A stretch of 64,000 bases of DNA from Sphingomonas sp. (GCF_013812825.1 NZ_JACCSU010000018.1:31485-95484); one strand, 5' to 3'; positions 45,614 to 55,130 are shown, counted from the stretch's first letter. Notes: generated by a model from the letters alone, not told the origin. A program made the numbers and translations.

Positions 45614-47101
45614 ATGAGCGAAACCGAACTGAAAGCGCGCACCGGAGTCGACGGTCTCGATGACATCCTCCTTGGCGGTTTGAGGCGCGGGCGAGTCTTT
45701 CTTCTCGAAGGAAGCCCGGGCACCGGCAAGACCACGATCGCGACCCAATTCCTGCTGGCCGGCGCCGCCGATGGCGAGCGCGGTCTGTACATCACCTTGT
45801 CCGAGACCGAGCAGGAGCTTCGCGAGACTGCAGTCTCGCACGGCTGGAAGCTGGAGCCGCCCAACGAGGTGTTCGAGCTGGTGCCGCCCGAGAGCCTGCT
45901 CGACGAGGACCAGCAGCAGAGCCTGCTCTATTCGTCCGATCTCGAGCTCGGCGAAACCACGAAGCGTATTTTCGGGGCCATCGAGCAAGTCCATCCGAGC
46001 CGGATCGTCCTCGACAGCCTGTCGGAAATCCGGCTGCTCGCGCAGAGCTCGCTTCGTTACCGGCGCCAGGTGCTGGCGATGAAGCATTATTTCGCCAGGA
46101 ACCAGGCGACTGTCTTGATGCTCGACGATCTGACCACCGAGACTCTCGACAAGACCGTCCACAGCGTCGCCCACGGAGTCATTCGGCTCGAGGAGACCGC
46201 GCCCGCATATGGCGCAGAGCGAAGGCGGATGCGAGTCATCAAGTACCGCGGCCAGCGGTTCCGGGGCGGCTATCACGATATGGTGATCGATACCGGCGGA
46301 GTGCGGGTCTTCCCGCGCCTGGTCTCGGCCGAGCATCGCACCGAGTTCACGCGCGAGACCATCACCAGCGAGAGCGCGGCGCTCGACAAGCTGCTCGGCG
46401 GCGGCATCGAGCGCGGGTCGAGCACCCTGGTGCTCGGGCCGGCGGGAACCGGCAAGTCGCTGCTCACCCTGACGTTCGCGGTGCAGGCGATCGAGCGCGG
46501 TGAAAAGGCCGCCTTGTTCATCTTCGACGAGGAGATCGGACTGCTGTTCGAGCGCGCCAAGGGCCTCGGCATCGACCTTGCCGGGCTCCAGGCCGAAGGC
46601 AATTTGCAGATCGAGCAGATCGACGCCGCCGAGATGAGTCCAGGCGAATTCTCCCAGCGGGTGCGTGCATGCGTTCACGAGCTGGGCGCACGGACCGTCG
46701 TCATCGACAGCCTCAATGGCTACCAGGCGGCAATGCCGGAGGAGAAGCAGCTCATCTTGCACATGCACGAGCTGCTCCAGTTCCTCAATCGCCAGGGCGC
46801 GACGACTTTCCTTACGGTCGCCCAGCACGGCCTGGTCGGCGACATGAAGACCCCGGTCGACGTCACCTATCTTGCCGATACCGTCGTCCTGTTGCGCTAT
46901 TTCGAGGCGGCCGGGCGAGTCCGCCGGGCGATCTCGATCATCAAGAAGCGGACCAGCGCGCATGAGGACACGATCCGCGAATATACGATCGGCGGGTCCG
47001 GCATTACCCTTGGCGAGCCGCTGACGAATTTCCAGGGCGTGCTTCGCGGAGTTCCCGAGATCCTCGGCGATCCGAACCTGATGCCCGTGGGCGGCGAATG
47101 A
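45614..47101 (+). CDS. KaiC-like double RecA-domain ATPase
   Basis: 495 residues from ATG at 45614; a GTG at 45605 is also possible, and no strong ribosome site separates them. Two RecA-like domains: CI with Walker A GSPGTGKTT (about 37), the catalytic-Glu strand YITLSETEQE and Walker B IVLDSLSEIR; CII with GPAGTGKSLL, LFIFDEE and TVVIDSLNG. Full-length KaiC layout, but no KaiA or KaiB is nearby. In non-cyanobacteria such proteins occur with histidine kinases and may act as a signalling ATPase or timer. Overlaps the hybrid kinase by ATGA, so they are coupled. Confidence 0.9.
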   Translation: MSETELKARTGVDGLDDILLGGLRRGRVFLLEGSPGTGKTTIATQFLLAGAADGERGLYITLSETEQELRETAVSHGWKLEPPNEVFELVPPESLLDEDQQQSLLYSSDLELGETTKRIFGAIEQVHPSRIVLDSLSEIRLLAQSSLRYRRQVLAMKHYFARNQATVLMLDDLTTETLDKTVHSVAHGVIRLEETAPAYGAERRRMRVIKYRGQRFRGGYHDMVIDTGGVRVFPRLVSAEHRTEFTRETITSESAALDKLLGGGIERGSSTLVLGPAGTGKSLLTLTFAVQAIERGEKAALFIFDEEIGLLFERAKGLGIDLAGLQAEGNLQIEQIDAAEMSPGEFSQRVRACVHELGARTVVIDSLNGYQAAMPEEKQLILHMHELLQFLNRQGATTFLTVAQHGLVGDMKTPVDVTYLADTVVLLRYFEAAGRVRRAISIIKKRTSAHEDTIREYTIGGSGITLGEPLTNFQGVLRGVPEILGDPNLMPVGGE

Positions 47102-48774
47102 AAAAGCGATCCGAACGCGCGCTGATCCTGGCGCCGGTAGGACGGGACGCGGCAATTGCCGCCGAGATCCTCGCCGAATCCGGCATCAAGAGCGCGATTT
47201 GCCCGACCCTGCCGGGCCTCGCGTCCCAGCTCGACCGCGGGGTCGGCTTCGTCCTGGTGACGGAGGAGGCGTTGCTGGGGCAGGACCTTCGCGGGCTATC
47301 CACGTGGATCAACCGGCAACCCGAATGGTCCGATTTGCCGTTCGTCCTGTTGACCCGCCGCGGCGGCGGGCTCGAGCGCAACCCGGACGCCGGGCGATTC
47401 CTCGATATGCTGGGCAACGTCACCTTCCTCGAGCGGCCGTTCCATCCGACGACGCTGATCAGCCTCGCCCGGTCGGCGCTGCGGGCCCGGCGGCGGCAAT
47501 ATGACGCACGCGCCCGATTGGAGGCGCTGCAGAAGAGCGAAGAGCATCTGAGGATGGGCAACGAGACTCTGGAGGCGAGGGTCGAGGAGCGAACTCGGGA
47601 GCATGAGTTCGCGCTGGCTCAGCTGCACGAAGCGCAGAAGCTCGAGACGCTCGGCCAGCTGACGGGCGGCGTCGCCCATGACTTCAACAATCTGCTCACC
47701 CCGGTCATCGGCAATCTCGACCTGCTTCGAAGGCAGCTGCCGCCCGAAGCCAAGCAGCACCGGCTGATCGACGGCGCGCTCCAGGCGGCGAGCCGGGCGG
47801 CGACGCTGGTGCAACGCCTGCTCGCCTTCGCTCGCCGCCAGGACCTCCAGGCGCGGGCGGTCGATATCGGCGGGCTGATCGAGGGCATGAGCGATCTGCT
47901 GCGGCGGTCGATCGGCCCCTCGGTGAGCGTGGAAATTCACAGCGAGCCCGACCTTCCCGCAGCGCGCGTGGACCCGAACCAGCTCGAGCTCGCGATCCTC
48001 AACCTGGCAATCAACGGGCGCGACGCGATGCCGTCCGGCGGCACCATATCGATCGAGTGTCGAAGCCAAAGCGTCCAGCCGGGAGGGCATCTTCAGCCGG
48101 GCGACTATGTCTGCGTCTCGGTCCGCGATACCGGCGTCGGAATGGACAATCCGACCCTGCTGCGGGCGGTCGAGCCGTTTTTCTCGACCAAGGGCATGGG
48201 TCAAGGCACCGGCCTTGGATTGTCGATGATCCACGGCCTCGCGGCGCAGCTCGAAGGCATGCTCGATCTTTCCAGCACTCCGGGCGTCGGCACGACCGCG
48301 ACGATCTGGCTGCCGGTGTCGAGCGAAGAGCCGGCACCGGCCGAGGGCGAGGCGCCGAGGATCATACCGGCCGCGCGCCGCGCGACGATCCTGCTGGTCG
48401 ACGACGAGGAGCTGGTCCGAACCGGAACCGCCGACATGCTCAGCGACCTTGGCTACGACGTCGTCCAGGCGGACTCGGGCGCCGAAGCGCTGCGCCTGCT
48501 GCGCTCGGGCTGCGAACCCGATTTGCTGGTCACCGACTATCTGATGCCCGGAATGAACGGAGTCGATTTGATCGAGCACGCAAGCGCAATCGCGCCGCGC
48601 GCCAAGGCGCTCCTGATCACCGGCTATTCCGACATCGCGGAGGGCCCCGGCGCGAACCTGCCGCGGCTCCAGAAACCCTTCCGCCAGGGCGAACTGGCCC
48701 GCCGCGTCGCCGACCAGCTGTTCAAGGGCGACGGCGGCGAAGTCGTCCCGTTTCGGCGCGGGGAACGCAGTTAG
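47098..48774 (+). CDS. Hybrid sensor histidine kinase/response regulator
   Basis: 558 residues. An N-terminal receiver-like fold (about 5-125, no clear phospho-Asp) leads to a coiled coil (about 135-185). HisKA has the phospho-His in LTGGVAHDFNNLLTPVIGNL, a motif of the HWE/HisKA_3-like hybrid class. HATPase_c has the N box (LAINGRDAMPSGG), G1 DTGVGM and G2 GTGLGLSMIHGL. The C-terminal REC (about 430-545) has LLVDDEE and phospho-Asp in LLVTDYLMPGMNG. Transcribed with the KaiC-like gene, an input-free module whose partner is probably KaiC. No output DNA-binding domain. Confidence 0.9.
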   Translation: MKKRSERALILAPVGRDAAIAAEILAESGIKSAICPTLPGLASQLDRGVGFVLVTEEALLGQDLRGLSTWINRQPEWSDLPFVLLTRRGGGLERNPDAGRFLDMLGNVTFLERPFHPTTLISLARSALRARRRQYDARARLEALQKSEEHLRMGNETLEARVEERTREHEFALAQLHEAQKLETLGQLTGGVAHDFNNLLTPVIGNLDLLRRQLPPEAKQHRLIDGALQAASRAATLVQRLLAFARRQDLQARAVDIGGLIEGMSDLLRRSIGPSVSVEIHSEPDLPAARVDPNQLELAILNLAINGRDAMPSGGTISIECRSQSVQPGGHLQPGDYVCVSVRDTGVGMDNPTLLRAVEPFFSTKGMGQGTGLGLSMIHGLAAQLEGMLDLSSTPGVGTTATIWLPVSSEEPAPAEGEAPRIIPAARRATILLVDDEELVRTGTADMLSDLGYDVVQADSGAEALRLLRSGCEPDLLVTDYLMPGMNGVDLIEHASAIAPRAKALLITGYSDIAEGPGANLPRLQKPFRQGELARRVADQLFKGDGGEVVPFRRGERS

Positions 48775-48938
48775 CCCCGCACCGTCCATTGCTCGCGCTG
48801 CCGAATGACTTGTTCCCTTGACCCTTTGCGTTTCCGGTCCGAGCGGCTAGACGCTTGCCCTTGCCAGCTTCCGTTCATCCGTGGTGGGGAAGGAAGCCCG
48901 GCACCGAAATTTCCTGATGACATGAGTTGAGGCACGGC

Positions 48939-49649
48939 TTGGCGGTTCCAACGGACAGCGGCGAAACATTCCTTCGTGAAGTCGACGAGAATCTGCGCCG
49001 CGACCAGTTGCGCGACATGGGACGCAAATATGGCGGCTGGCTGGTTGCCGCGCTGGTCCTGTTCCTCGCCGCGGTCGGCGGCTGGCTCTACTGGCAGGAG
49101 CGGCAAAGAACGCAGGCCGCCGAGAAATCCGAAGTGCTCGCGCAGATCTACACCGACATCGGCGCGGGCCGGATGGCGACGGTTCCGCAGCGGCTCGATA
49201 CGCTCGCCGGGCAAGGCAAGGGCGCGGTGCGGGCGTCGGCCCTGTTCACCCGGGCGGCGGTCGCGATCGAGCAGAACGACCGAGCGACCGCGACCGCCAA
49301 ATTCCACGAGATCGCCGGCGACGAGGATTTGGCGGCGCCGTACCGCAACCTCGCTCTCATTCGGGCGACGAGCCTCGAGTTCGACACACTCAAGCCCGAG
49401 CAGGTGATCGCCCGGATGGAGCCTTTGGCCAAGCCCGGCAACCCGTGGTTCGGAAGCGCCGGCGAGCTGACCGCGATGGCGCTCATCAAGCAGAACAAGA
49501 GAAATGAGGCGGGCCGGCTGTTCGCGGCCATCGCCGCCGACCGGCAGGTGCCGGAGTCCATTCGCGCGCGGGCGGTTCAGATCGCCGGAACTCTGGGCGT
49601 CGACGCGACCGCGTCGATCTCGGGAATCGCCCAGGGAATCGCTCAATAG
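48939..49649 (+). CDS. Tetratricopeptide membrane protein (YfgM-like)
   Basis: 236 residues from TTG at 48939, with GAGG upstream; the TTG at 48927 is an alternative. A short charged N-terminus (SGETFLREVDENLRRDQLRDMGRKYG) precedes one TM helix YGGWLVAALVLFLAAVGGWLYW (about 31-52). The periplasmic part has TPR-like helices (about 65-220). Matches the YfgM-type protein that precedes bamB and der in many proteobacteria, where it assists the Sec translocon and periplasmic chaperones. Confidence 0.82.
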   Translation: MAVPTDSGETFLREVDENLRRDQLRDMGRKYGGWLVAALVLFLAAVGGWLYWQERQRTQAAEKSEVLAQIYTDIGAGRMATVPQRLDTLAGQGKGAVRASALFTRAAVAIEQNDRATATAKFHEIAGDEDLAAPYRNLALIRATSLEFDTLKPEQVIARMEPLAKPGNPWFGSAGELTAMALIKQNKRNEAGRLFAAIAADRQVPESIRARAVQIAGTLGVDATASISGIAQGIAQ

Positions 49650-49693
49650 GCGCTTCGCCTTGCAGGCGTTGTCTTCAATAGGAACGAAATCGA

Positions 49694-51022
49694 ATGAAGC
49701 GGATCAAGACTAGGATTGCAGTGTTGGTGATTGCGGCGATCGCCGCGAGCGGCTGCGGAGTCTTCAAGAAGGGAGCGCCCAAGACGCCGGTGCTCGGCCA
49801 GCGCGTCGCGGTTCTGACCAGCGAGACCGACGTCACGGCCGATCCGGCGACCGCCGCGCTGCCGATGGTGCTTCCGGCGCCGGTCGCCAATAGCGAGTGG
49901 GCGCAGTCGGGCGGCAACGCAGCCAAGGCGATGGGCCATGTCGCTCTGGGAACCGCGCTTGCCCGGACGTTCTCGGTGTCGATCGGTCACGGCAGCAGCT
50001 TGACCGCGCGGCTCGCATCGCCGCCGGTGGTCGGCGGCGGCCGGGTCTATACGATCGACACCAATGCGACGGTGCGGGCGTTCGATGCCCAGACCGGCGG
50101 CCAGGCCTGGGCGAGCCAGTTCGGTTTCGAGCGGGGCAACAGCGCATCGCTGTTCGGCGGCGGAGTCGCCTTTGCCAACGGCCGGGTCTACGCGACCAAC
50201 GGCCTCGGCTTCGTCGCCGCGCTCGACGCGCGCAATGGCGGGGTCATCTGGCAGGTCCGCCCGGGCGGGCCGCTGCGCGGCGCTCCGACGGTCTCCGGCG
50301 ACACGCTCTACGTGATCAGCCAGGACAACCAGATCTATTCGCTCAAGACGTCCGACGGGACGACCAACTGGTCGAACGCCGCGGCGCTCGAGATCGCCGG
50401 AGTGTTCGGCACCGGCTCGCCGGCCGTCGCTCAAGGGACCGTGGTCGCCGGCTTCTCATCGGGTGAGCTCAACGCCTACCGCTACGAAAACGGCCGGCTG
50501 GTGTGGCAGGACGCGCTCGCCCGGACCAGCATCCGGACCAGCGTCGCCTCCTTGTCCGACATCGACGCCAACGCGGTGATCGACAGCGGCCAGGTATTCG
50601 CGATCGGCCAGGGCGGGCGGATGGTCGCGCTCGAGCTCAACAGCGGCCAGCGGATGTGGGAACTGAACATCGCCGGAATTGCGAGCCCGTGGGTCGCGGG
50701 CGACTGGCTGTTCGTCGTCACCGACGACGCCAAGCTGATCGCCGTCGCGCGCACCAGCGGCAAGGTGCGGTGGATCAACCAGCTGCCGCGGTTCGAGCGC
50801 GAGAAGAACAAGCGCGGCCAGATCACCTATCGCGGGCCGGTGCTCGCCGGCGGCCGGCTGATCCTGGTCGGCTCCAACGGGGCGCTGATCAATTTCGACC
50901 CGGTGACCGGTAATTTCCAGAGCCAGACGACGATCGGATCCCCGGTCACGCTCGGGCCGGTGGTCGCCAATTCGACGCTCTACGTGCTCGACGACGCAGG
51001 CCGGCTGCACGCGTTCCGCTGA
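49694..51022 (+). CDS. bamB: Outer membrane protein assembly factor BamB
   Basis: 442 residues. Lipobox AIAASGC at about residue 21. Eight-bladed PQQ-like beta-propeller repeats: VYTIDTNATVRAFDAQTGGQAW, VYATNGLGFVAALDARNGGVIW, LYVISQDNQIYSLKTSDGTTNW and similar. BamB helps the BAM complex insert outer-membrane beta-barrels. Gene order TPR-bamB-der is conserved. A 140-bp palindromic element separates it from der. Confidence 0.92.
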   Translation: MKRIKTRIAVLVIAAIAASGCGVFKKGAPKTPVLGQRVAVLTSETDVTADPATAALPMVLPAPVANSEWAQSGGNAAKAMGHVALGTALARTFSVSIGHGSSLTARLASPPVVGGGRVYTIDTNATVRAFDAQTGGQAWASQFGFERGNSASLFGGGVAFANGRVYATNGLGFVAALDARNGGVIWQVRPGGPLRGAPTVSGDTLYVISQDNQIYSLKTSDGTTNWSNAAALEIAGVFGTGSPAVAQGTVVAGFSSGELNAYRYENGRLVWQDALARTSIRTSVASLSDIDANAVIDSGQVFAIGQGGRMVALELNSGQRMWELNIAGIASPWVAGDWLFVVTDDAKLIAVARTSGKVRWINQLPRFEREKNKRGQITYRGPVLAGGRLILVGSNGALINFDPVTGNFQSQTTIGSPVTLGPVVANSTLYVLDDAGRLHAFR

Positions 51023-51029
51023 GCTTTAC

Positions 51030-51169
51030 CCCTCTCCCCTTGAGGGAGAGGGAGGAGCCGCGAAGCGGTGGAGGGTGAGGGGCTCTCCGTCGCGCGACTA
51101 CCCCTCCCAACTCCGGCTAAGCTCCTTCGTCGCTAAGCCTTCGTAACCCTCTCCCTCAAGGGGAGAGGG
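51030..51169. repeat. 140-bp palindromic element between bamB and der
   Basis: Ends are perfect 23-bp inverted repeats: 51030-51052 (CCCTCTCCCC...GAGAGGG) and 51147-51169 (CCCTCTCCCT...GAGAGGG). Each arm is itself a 9-bp hairpin (CCCTCTCCC/GGGAGAGGG). Between them are CGCGAAGCGGTGGAGGGTGAGGGG and CCCTCCCAACTCC. Looks like a non-autonomous, MITE-like or REP-type element; no target-site duplication was found by eye. Confidence 0.7.
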
Positions 51170-51186
51170 ACTGCTAGGGCATCGCC

Positions 51187-52554
51187 ATGCCGCTCCCCAC
51201 CGTCGCCATCGTCGGCCGGCCGAACGTCGGCAAATCGACCCTGTTCAACCGGCTGGTCGGCAAGAAGCTGGCGCTGGTCGACGACCGGCCGGGCGTGACC
51301 CGCGACCGGCGCGAGGGCGAGGCGACCCTGCTCGGGCTCGAGTTCAAGGTGATCGACACCGCCGGCTATGAGGACGAGGACCCGGCGACTCTGCCCGGGC
51401 GGATGCGCGTGCAGACCGAGGCCGCGGTGCGCGAGGCCGACGTCGCCTTGTTCCTGATCGACGCCCGCGAAGGGCTGACCCCGCTCGACGAAGAGATCGC
51501 GCGCTGGCTTCGCACTGGGGCGACGCCGGTGATCGTCGCCGCCAACAAGGCCGAAGGGCGCGGCGGCGAGGCGGGGCGGCTGGAAGCCTTCGCGCTCGGG
51601 CTCGGCGAACCGCTCGCGATCAGCGCCGAGCATGGCGAGGGGGTCGTCGACCTGTTCGAGGCGCTTCGGCCGATCGTCGAGCGGGACGGTCCAGAGCTAG
51701 AAGAGGAGGAGGAATCCGAGGGCGGCCCGCTGAAGCTGGCGATCGTCGGCCGGCCCAACGCGGGCAAGTCGACCCTGGTCAACCGAATGCTCGGCGAGGA
51801 GCGGATGATCACCGGGCCGGAAGCCGGGATCACTCGCGACGCCATCGCGCTGGAATGGGAATGGCAGGGGAGAAAGGTGCAGCTGGTCGACACCGCGGGC
51901 CTGCGCAAGCGCGCCAAGGTCGACGACAAGCTCGAGCGGCTGTCGGCCGCCGACGCGCGGCGGGCAATCGACCGGAGCGAGGTCGTGGTGCTGCTGCTCG
52001 ACGCGACCCGGGGGCTCGAGGTGCAGGATTTGAAGATCGCCGACGCGACCGTCGAGGAGGGGCGCGTGCTGATCATCGCGGTCAACAAATGGGACGTCGC
52101 CGACAACGCGTCCGCGCTGTTCAACGGAATCAAGGCGGCGCTCGAGGAAGGGCTGTCGCAATTGAAAGGCGTGCCGCTGCTGACCGTGTCGGCCAAGACC
52201 GGCAAGGGCATCGACCAGATTTTGAAGGTCGCGTTCGAGCTCCGGGAAGCCTGGTCGCGCCGGGTCGGCACCGGCGAGCTCAACCGGTGGTTCGAGCAGG
52301 CGCTCGAGGCCAACCCGCCGCCGGCGCCCAAGGGCCGGCGAATCAAGCTGCGCTACGTCACCCAGGTGAAGAACCGGCCGCCGAGCTTCGTCGTGTTCGG
52401 CAACCGCGTCGACGAGCTTCCCGACAGCTATCGCCGCTACCTGGTCAACGCGCTTCGCCGCGACCTCGATCTCGGGCCGGTGCCGCTGCGACTGAACTTT
52501 CGGGGATCGCGCAACCCGTTCGACGCGCCGAAGGGGAAGGTCGGCGGCCGCTAG
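51187..52554 (+). CDS. der: Ribosome biogenesis GTPase Der (EngA)
   Basis: 455 residues. Two tandem GTPase domains: GRPNVGKSTL (about 10-19) with DTAGYEDE, and GRPNAGKSTL (about 185-194) with DTAGLRKR; NKWD in the second. A C-terminal KH-like domain includes YVTQVKNRPPSFVVFGNRVDELP. Essential for 50S maturation. Immediately downstream of bamB, as in many proteobacteria. Confidence 0.97.
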   Translation: MPLPTVAIVGRPNVGKSTLFNRLVGKKLALVDDRPGVTRDRREGEATLLGLEFKVIDTAGYEDEDPATLPGRMRVQTEAAVREADVALFLIDAREGLTPLDEEIARWLRTGATPVIVAANKAEGRGGEAGRLEAFALGLGEPLAISAEHGEGVVDLFEALRPIVERDGPELEEEEESEGGPLKLAIVGRPNAGKSTLVNRMLGEERMITGPEAGITRDAIALEWEWQGRKVQLVDTAGLRKRAKVDDKLERLSAADARRAIDRSEVVVLLLDATRGLEVQDLKIADATVEEGRVLIIAVNKWDVADNASALFNGIKAALEEGLSQLKGVPLLTVSAKTGKGIDQILKVAFELREAWSRRVGTGELNRWFEQALEANPPPAPKGRRIKLRYVTQVKNRPPSFVVFGNRVDELPDSYRRYLVNALRRDLDLGPVPLRLNFRGSRNPFDAPKGKVGGR

Positions 52555-52658
52555 GCGATTTGGCGCTAAGCATGTCTTTACCCTTTCCGGGCTAATTCTC
52601 TCCCCGTGGGACCCAGTGCCGGCATGCCGCCGGCTGCAAAGCGTGGAGCGGCTTCAAC

Positions 52659-53111
52659 TTGAGCGACGCAACCAATTCGACCGACGGCGCTCCGGACATC
52701 GTCGACTGGGCGCATTTCGAGAAGTCCCGAGCCGAGCTTGGGCCGGGGTTCATCCGCATCCTCAGCTATTTCCGCGAGGACGGGGCCAAGTCGGTCGCGC
52801 AGATCGAGATGGCGATGCACACCGAGAACACCACCGCGCTGGTGATGCCGGCGCATACCATCAAGGGCGAGGCGCGCCAGTTCGGGGCCGAGCCGCTGGC
52901 CGCGGTCGCCGAGCTGATCGAGACCACCGCGCGGCTGTGCATCGAGACGCAGCGCTTTCCCGACGAGCTGGTCAAGGACGTGGTCGAACTGAAGCGCCTG
53001 TTCCAGGAAACCGTTCTCCAGTTCGACAAGGCGACCAACCCGCTGCTCACCCGCGCGCCGCAGGGCGCGTTCGGGCGCAAGGCCAGCAACCAGGGCTTCG
53101 GCCGGCTCTAG
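52659..53111 (+). CDS. Hpt domain protein
   Basis: 150 residues from a TTG start (weak GGAG site). Helical bundle with the phosphorylatable His in MPAHTIKGEARQFGAEPLA (about 66). The core matches histidine-phosphotransfer domains; a short Arg-rich tail follows. Likely a relay between a hybrid kinase and a response regulator. No kinase is adjacent; the KaiC-linked hybrid kinase is 4 kb away. Confidence 0.75.
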   Translation: MSDATNSTDGAPDIVDWAHFEKSRAELGPGFIRILSYFREDGAKSVAQIEMAMHTENTTALVMPAHTIKGEARQFGAEPLAAVAELIETTARLCIETQRFPDELVKDVVELKRLFQETVLQFDKATNPLLTRAPQGAFGRKASNQGFGRL

Positions 53112-53113
53112 GG

Positions 53114-53138
53114 TTCCCATCAAAGTAATACTTTGATG
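53114..53138. terminator. Bidirectional palindromic terminator, Hpt gene / DUF418
   Basis: CCCATCAAAGTA-A-TACTTTGATGGG: a perfect 12-bp stem with one central base, then TTCCTTT. It lies between convergent genes. Shares the TCAAAGT...CTTTGATGGG core with 1552-1572 in the rpsM leader, so it may be a repeated palindrome rather than a dedicated terminator. Confidence 0.6.
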
Positions 53139-53145
53139 GGTTCCT

Positions 53146-54414
53146 TTAAGCCCCGGCAGCGACCGGGGTTGCGGCGCGCCGCTTGCGGAACGGCTGCAGC
53201 TGCCGGCGCGCGAGGCTGCGCCACAACCATTCGAGCGGCCCGTAGGCGAAGCGCTCGAGCCAAGGCTTCGACCAGGCGAGCATCACGAGCCACATCGCGG
53301 CGACCACCAGCCACAGCTCGATTCGGCTGACGCTCCCGAACCAGCCGAGCCCCCAGCCGAAGAACAGCCCGGTCATCAGGATCGACGTGCCGAGATAATT
53401 GCTGAACGCCGCCCGGCCGGTGGCGGCGATCCGGTCGACCAGCCAGCCGCCGCGTCGGGTCGCGAGGATGATCAGCGCCGCGTAGGCGATGATCATCAGC
53501 GGCCGGAAGGGAACTGTCGCGGCGAACGAGTAGGTAAAGATCCCGGGTACCGAGAAGTCGTCAGCCAGCAGCAGGGCGGCAAGCAGGACATAGACGGGGA
53601 TCGCGACGGCAAGGGCGGTGATGGCGACACCGCGGTAGCGGGCATTGTCCCAGGCGCCGGTCAGGAAGCCGCATTTGAGCGCCGCCATCCCGAACAGCAT
53701 GTAGGCGAGGGTCTCCGGGCCGAACAAGAAGGTGAAGAAGAGCGGCATCAGCGCCTTTTCGGTCAGCTGATATTCGACGATCCCGGTCCAGGGGCCGAGG
53801 AACAAAGCCAGCTCCTCGCGCAGCACCGCGGCGCTCGGGATCGCCATGTCGTGGCTGAATTCGGCCCATTCCTTGAGCGTCTCCGGACCGGCGCCCGGAG
53901 CGGCCGCGGCGGCGCTGAGCGAATGCGCGTAGGCCGCGCCGCCGCCCATGATGAGCAGCTGGACCGTCACCAGCGCGATTCCCCAGCGGACCAGCGCCCG
54001 CGGCTCGAGCCCCCGGAAGAACCAGGCGACCATGCCGATCAGCGCGTAACCGATCAGAATGTCGCCGTACCAGATGAAGTAATAATGGATCATCCCGAAC
54101 AGCAGCAGCCACAGCTGGCGGGCGAAGGTCACGCGTTTGGGCGAATCGGCGGATTTCTCGGCAAGCTGGATGACCAGCATCATCGAGGCCCCGAACAGCA
54201 ACGAGAACAGGCCGCGCATCTTGCCGTCGACGAAGACGAAGCTGAACGCCCAGGAGGCGAGGTCGGCGGCGCTTTCGGTGCCGTAGGCGAGCGGGTTGAG
54301 GTAGGCCTGCGGGGGCATCGCGAAGGCGACGATGTTCATCGCCAATATGCCCATCACCGCGACTCCGCGGACGATGTCGAGAGTGAGGATCCGGGATTTG
54401 GTCGTGTCGGTCAT
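53146..54414 (-). CDS. DUF418 domain membrane protein
   Basis: 422 residues. About ten TM segments. RILTLDIVRGVAVMGILAMNI opens the protein, as in DUF418 (heparan-alpha-glucosaminide N-acetyltransferase-like) proteins; KMRGLFSLLFGASMML and HYYFIWYGDILIGYALIGM are further conserved segments. The C-terminal domain has GRAAFSNYLGTSILMTGLFFGWG. Probably an acyltransferase-like integral membrane protein; no substrate known. Confidence 0.88.
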   Translation of the reverse strand: MTDTTKSRILTLDIVRGVAVMGILAMNIVAFAMPPQAYLNPLAYGTESAADLASWAFSFVFVDGKMRGLFSLLFGASMMLVIQLAEKSADSPKRVTFARQLWLLLFGMIHYYFIWYGDILIGYALIGMVAWFFRGLEPRALVRWGIALVTVQLLIMGGGAAYAHSLSAAAAAPGAGPETLKEWAEFSHDMAIPSAAVLREELALFLGPWTGIVEYQLTEKALMPLFFTFLFGPETLAYMLFGMAALKCGFLTGAWDNARYRGVAITALAVAIPVYVLLAALLLADDFSVPGIFTYSFAATVPFRPLMIIAYAALIILATRRGGWLVDRIAATGRAAFSNYLGTSILMTGLFFGWGLGWFGSVSRIELWLVVAAMWLVMLAWSKPWLERFAYGPLEWLWRSLARRQLQPFRKRRAATPVAAGA

Positions 54415-54435
54415 GCGCGCCCCTCCGCCACCTTA

Positions 54436-54524
54436 TCGTCATTCCCGCGCAAGCGGGAATCCCGCTGACTAACCCGGCCATCCCAGAAAGGAAGCGGGAT
54501 CCCCGCGTGCGCGAGAATGACGGA
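54436..54524. repeat. Pair of REP-like palindromes upstream of the DUF418 gene
   Basis: First unit CGTC-ATTCCCGC-GCAA-GCGGGAAT (stem 54441-54460). About 35 bp later comes a second, imperfect unit (GGATCCCCGCGTGCGCGAGAATGACGG) in inverted orientation. Same family as 2484-2503. Fills most of the DUF418/bfr gap. Confidence 0.65.
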
Positions 54525-54534
54525 TGAAAAACCG

Positions 54535-55014
54535 TCAGTCCTTGGCAGGCTCCGATTGAAGCTGGATGTAATTGGGCAGGCCCATCGCCGCGATCATTTC
54601 GAACTGCTGCTCGAGATGGTCGACATGGTCTTCCTCGTTGGAAAGAATTCTCGAGAACAGGTCGCGGCTGACGAAATCGCGGGTGCCCTCACAATGGGCG
54701 ATCGCGCCCTTGAGCTGGTCGACCGCCTCGTTCTCGAGCTCGAGGTCGGCTTTGAGGATCTCCTCGACATTCTCGCCGATCCGAAGCCGGCCGAGCATCT
54801 GGAAGTTGGGCAGTCCGTCGAGGAACAGGATGCGCTCGGCGAGCTCGTCGGCGTGCTTCATCTCGTCGATCGATTCGTGGCGCTCGAACTCGGCGAGCTT
54901 CTTGATCCCGGCGTTGTCGAGCAGCCGGTAGTGCAGCCAATATTGGTTGACCGCGGTCAGCTCGTTCTTGAGCGCCTCGTTCAAATGCTCGATGACCTTG
55001 GCGTCGCCCTTCAT
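54535..55014 (-). CDS. bfr: Bacterioferritin
   Basis: 159 residues from ATG at 55014 (MKGDAKVIEHLNEALKNELTAVNQYWLHYRLLD). Ferroxidase ligands are intact: Glu18, HESIDEMKHADEL (Glu, His; the Met is the haem ligand), Glu94 region, and EEDHVDHLE near 127. Iron storage in a 24-mer shell. Transcribed leftward after bfd with a 116-bp gap. Confidence 0.96.
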   Translation of the reverse strand: MKGDAKVIEHLNEALKNELTAVNQYWLHYRLLDNAGIKKLAEFERHESIDEMKHADELAERILFLDGLPNFQMLGRLRIGENVEEILKADLELENEAVDQLKGAIAHCEGTRDFVSRDLFSRILSNEEDHVDHLEQQFEMIAAMGLPNYIQLQSEPAKD

Positions 55015-55130
55015 TGCAAGCCTCCCTATTGCCGCCGGCTTTACTCTTGCGGGCGGCGCAGGGAAAGCTTTAAATTGGCGGAAATCTGCGGAAAATTTGC
55101 GATTGATTGTCAGTCGCAGTCGCAGTGCTC

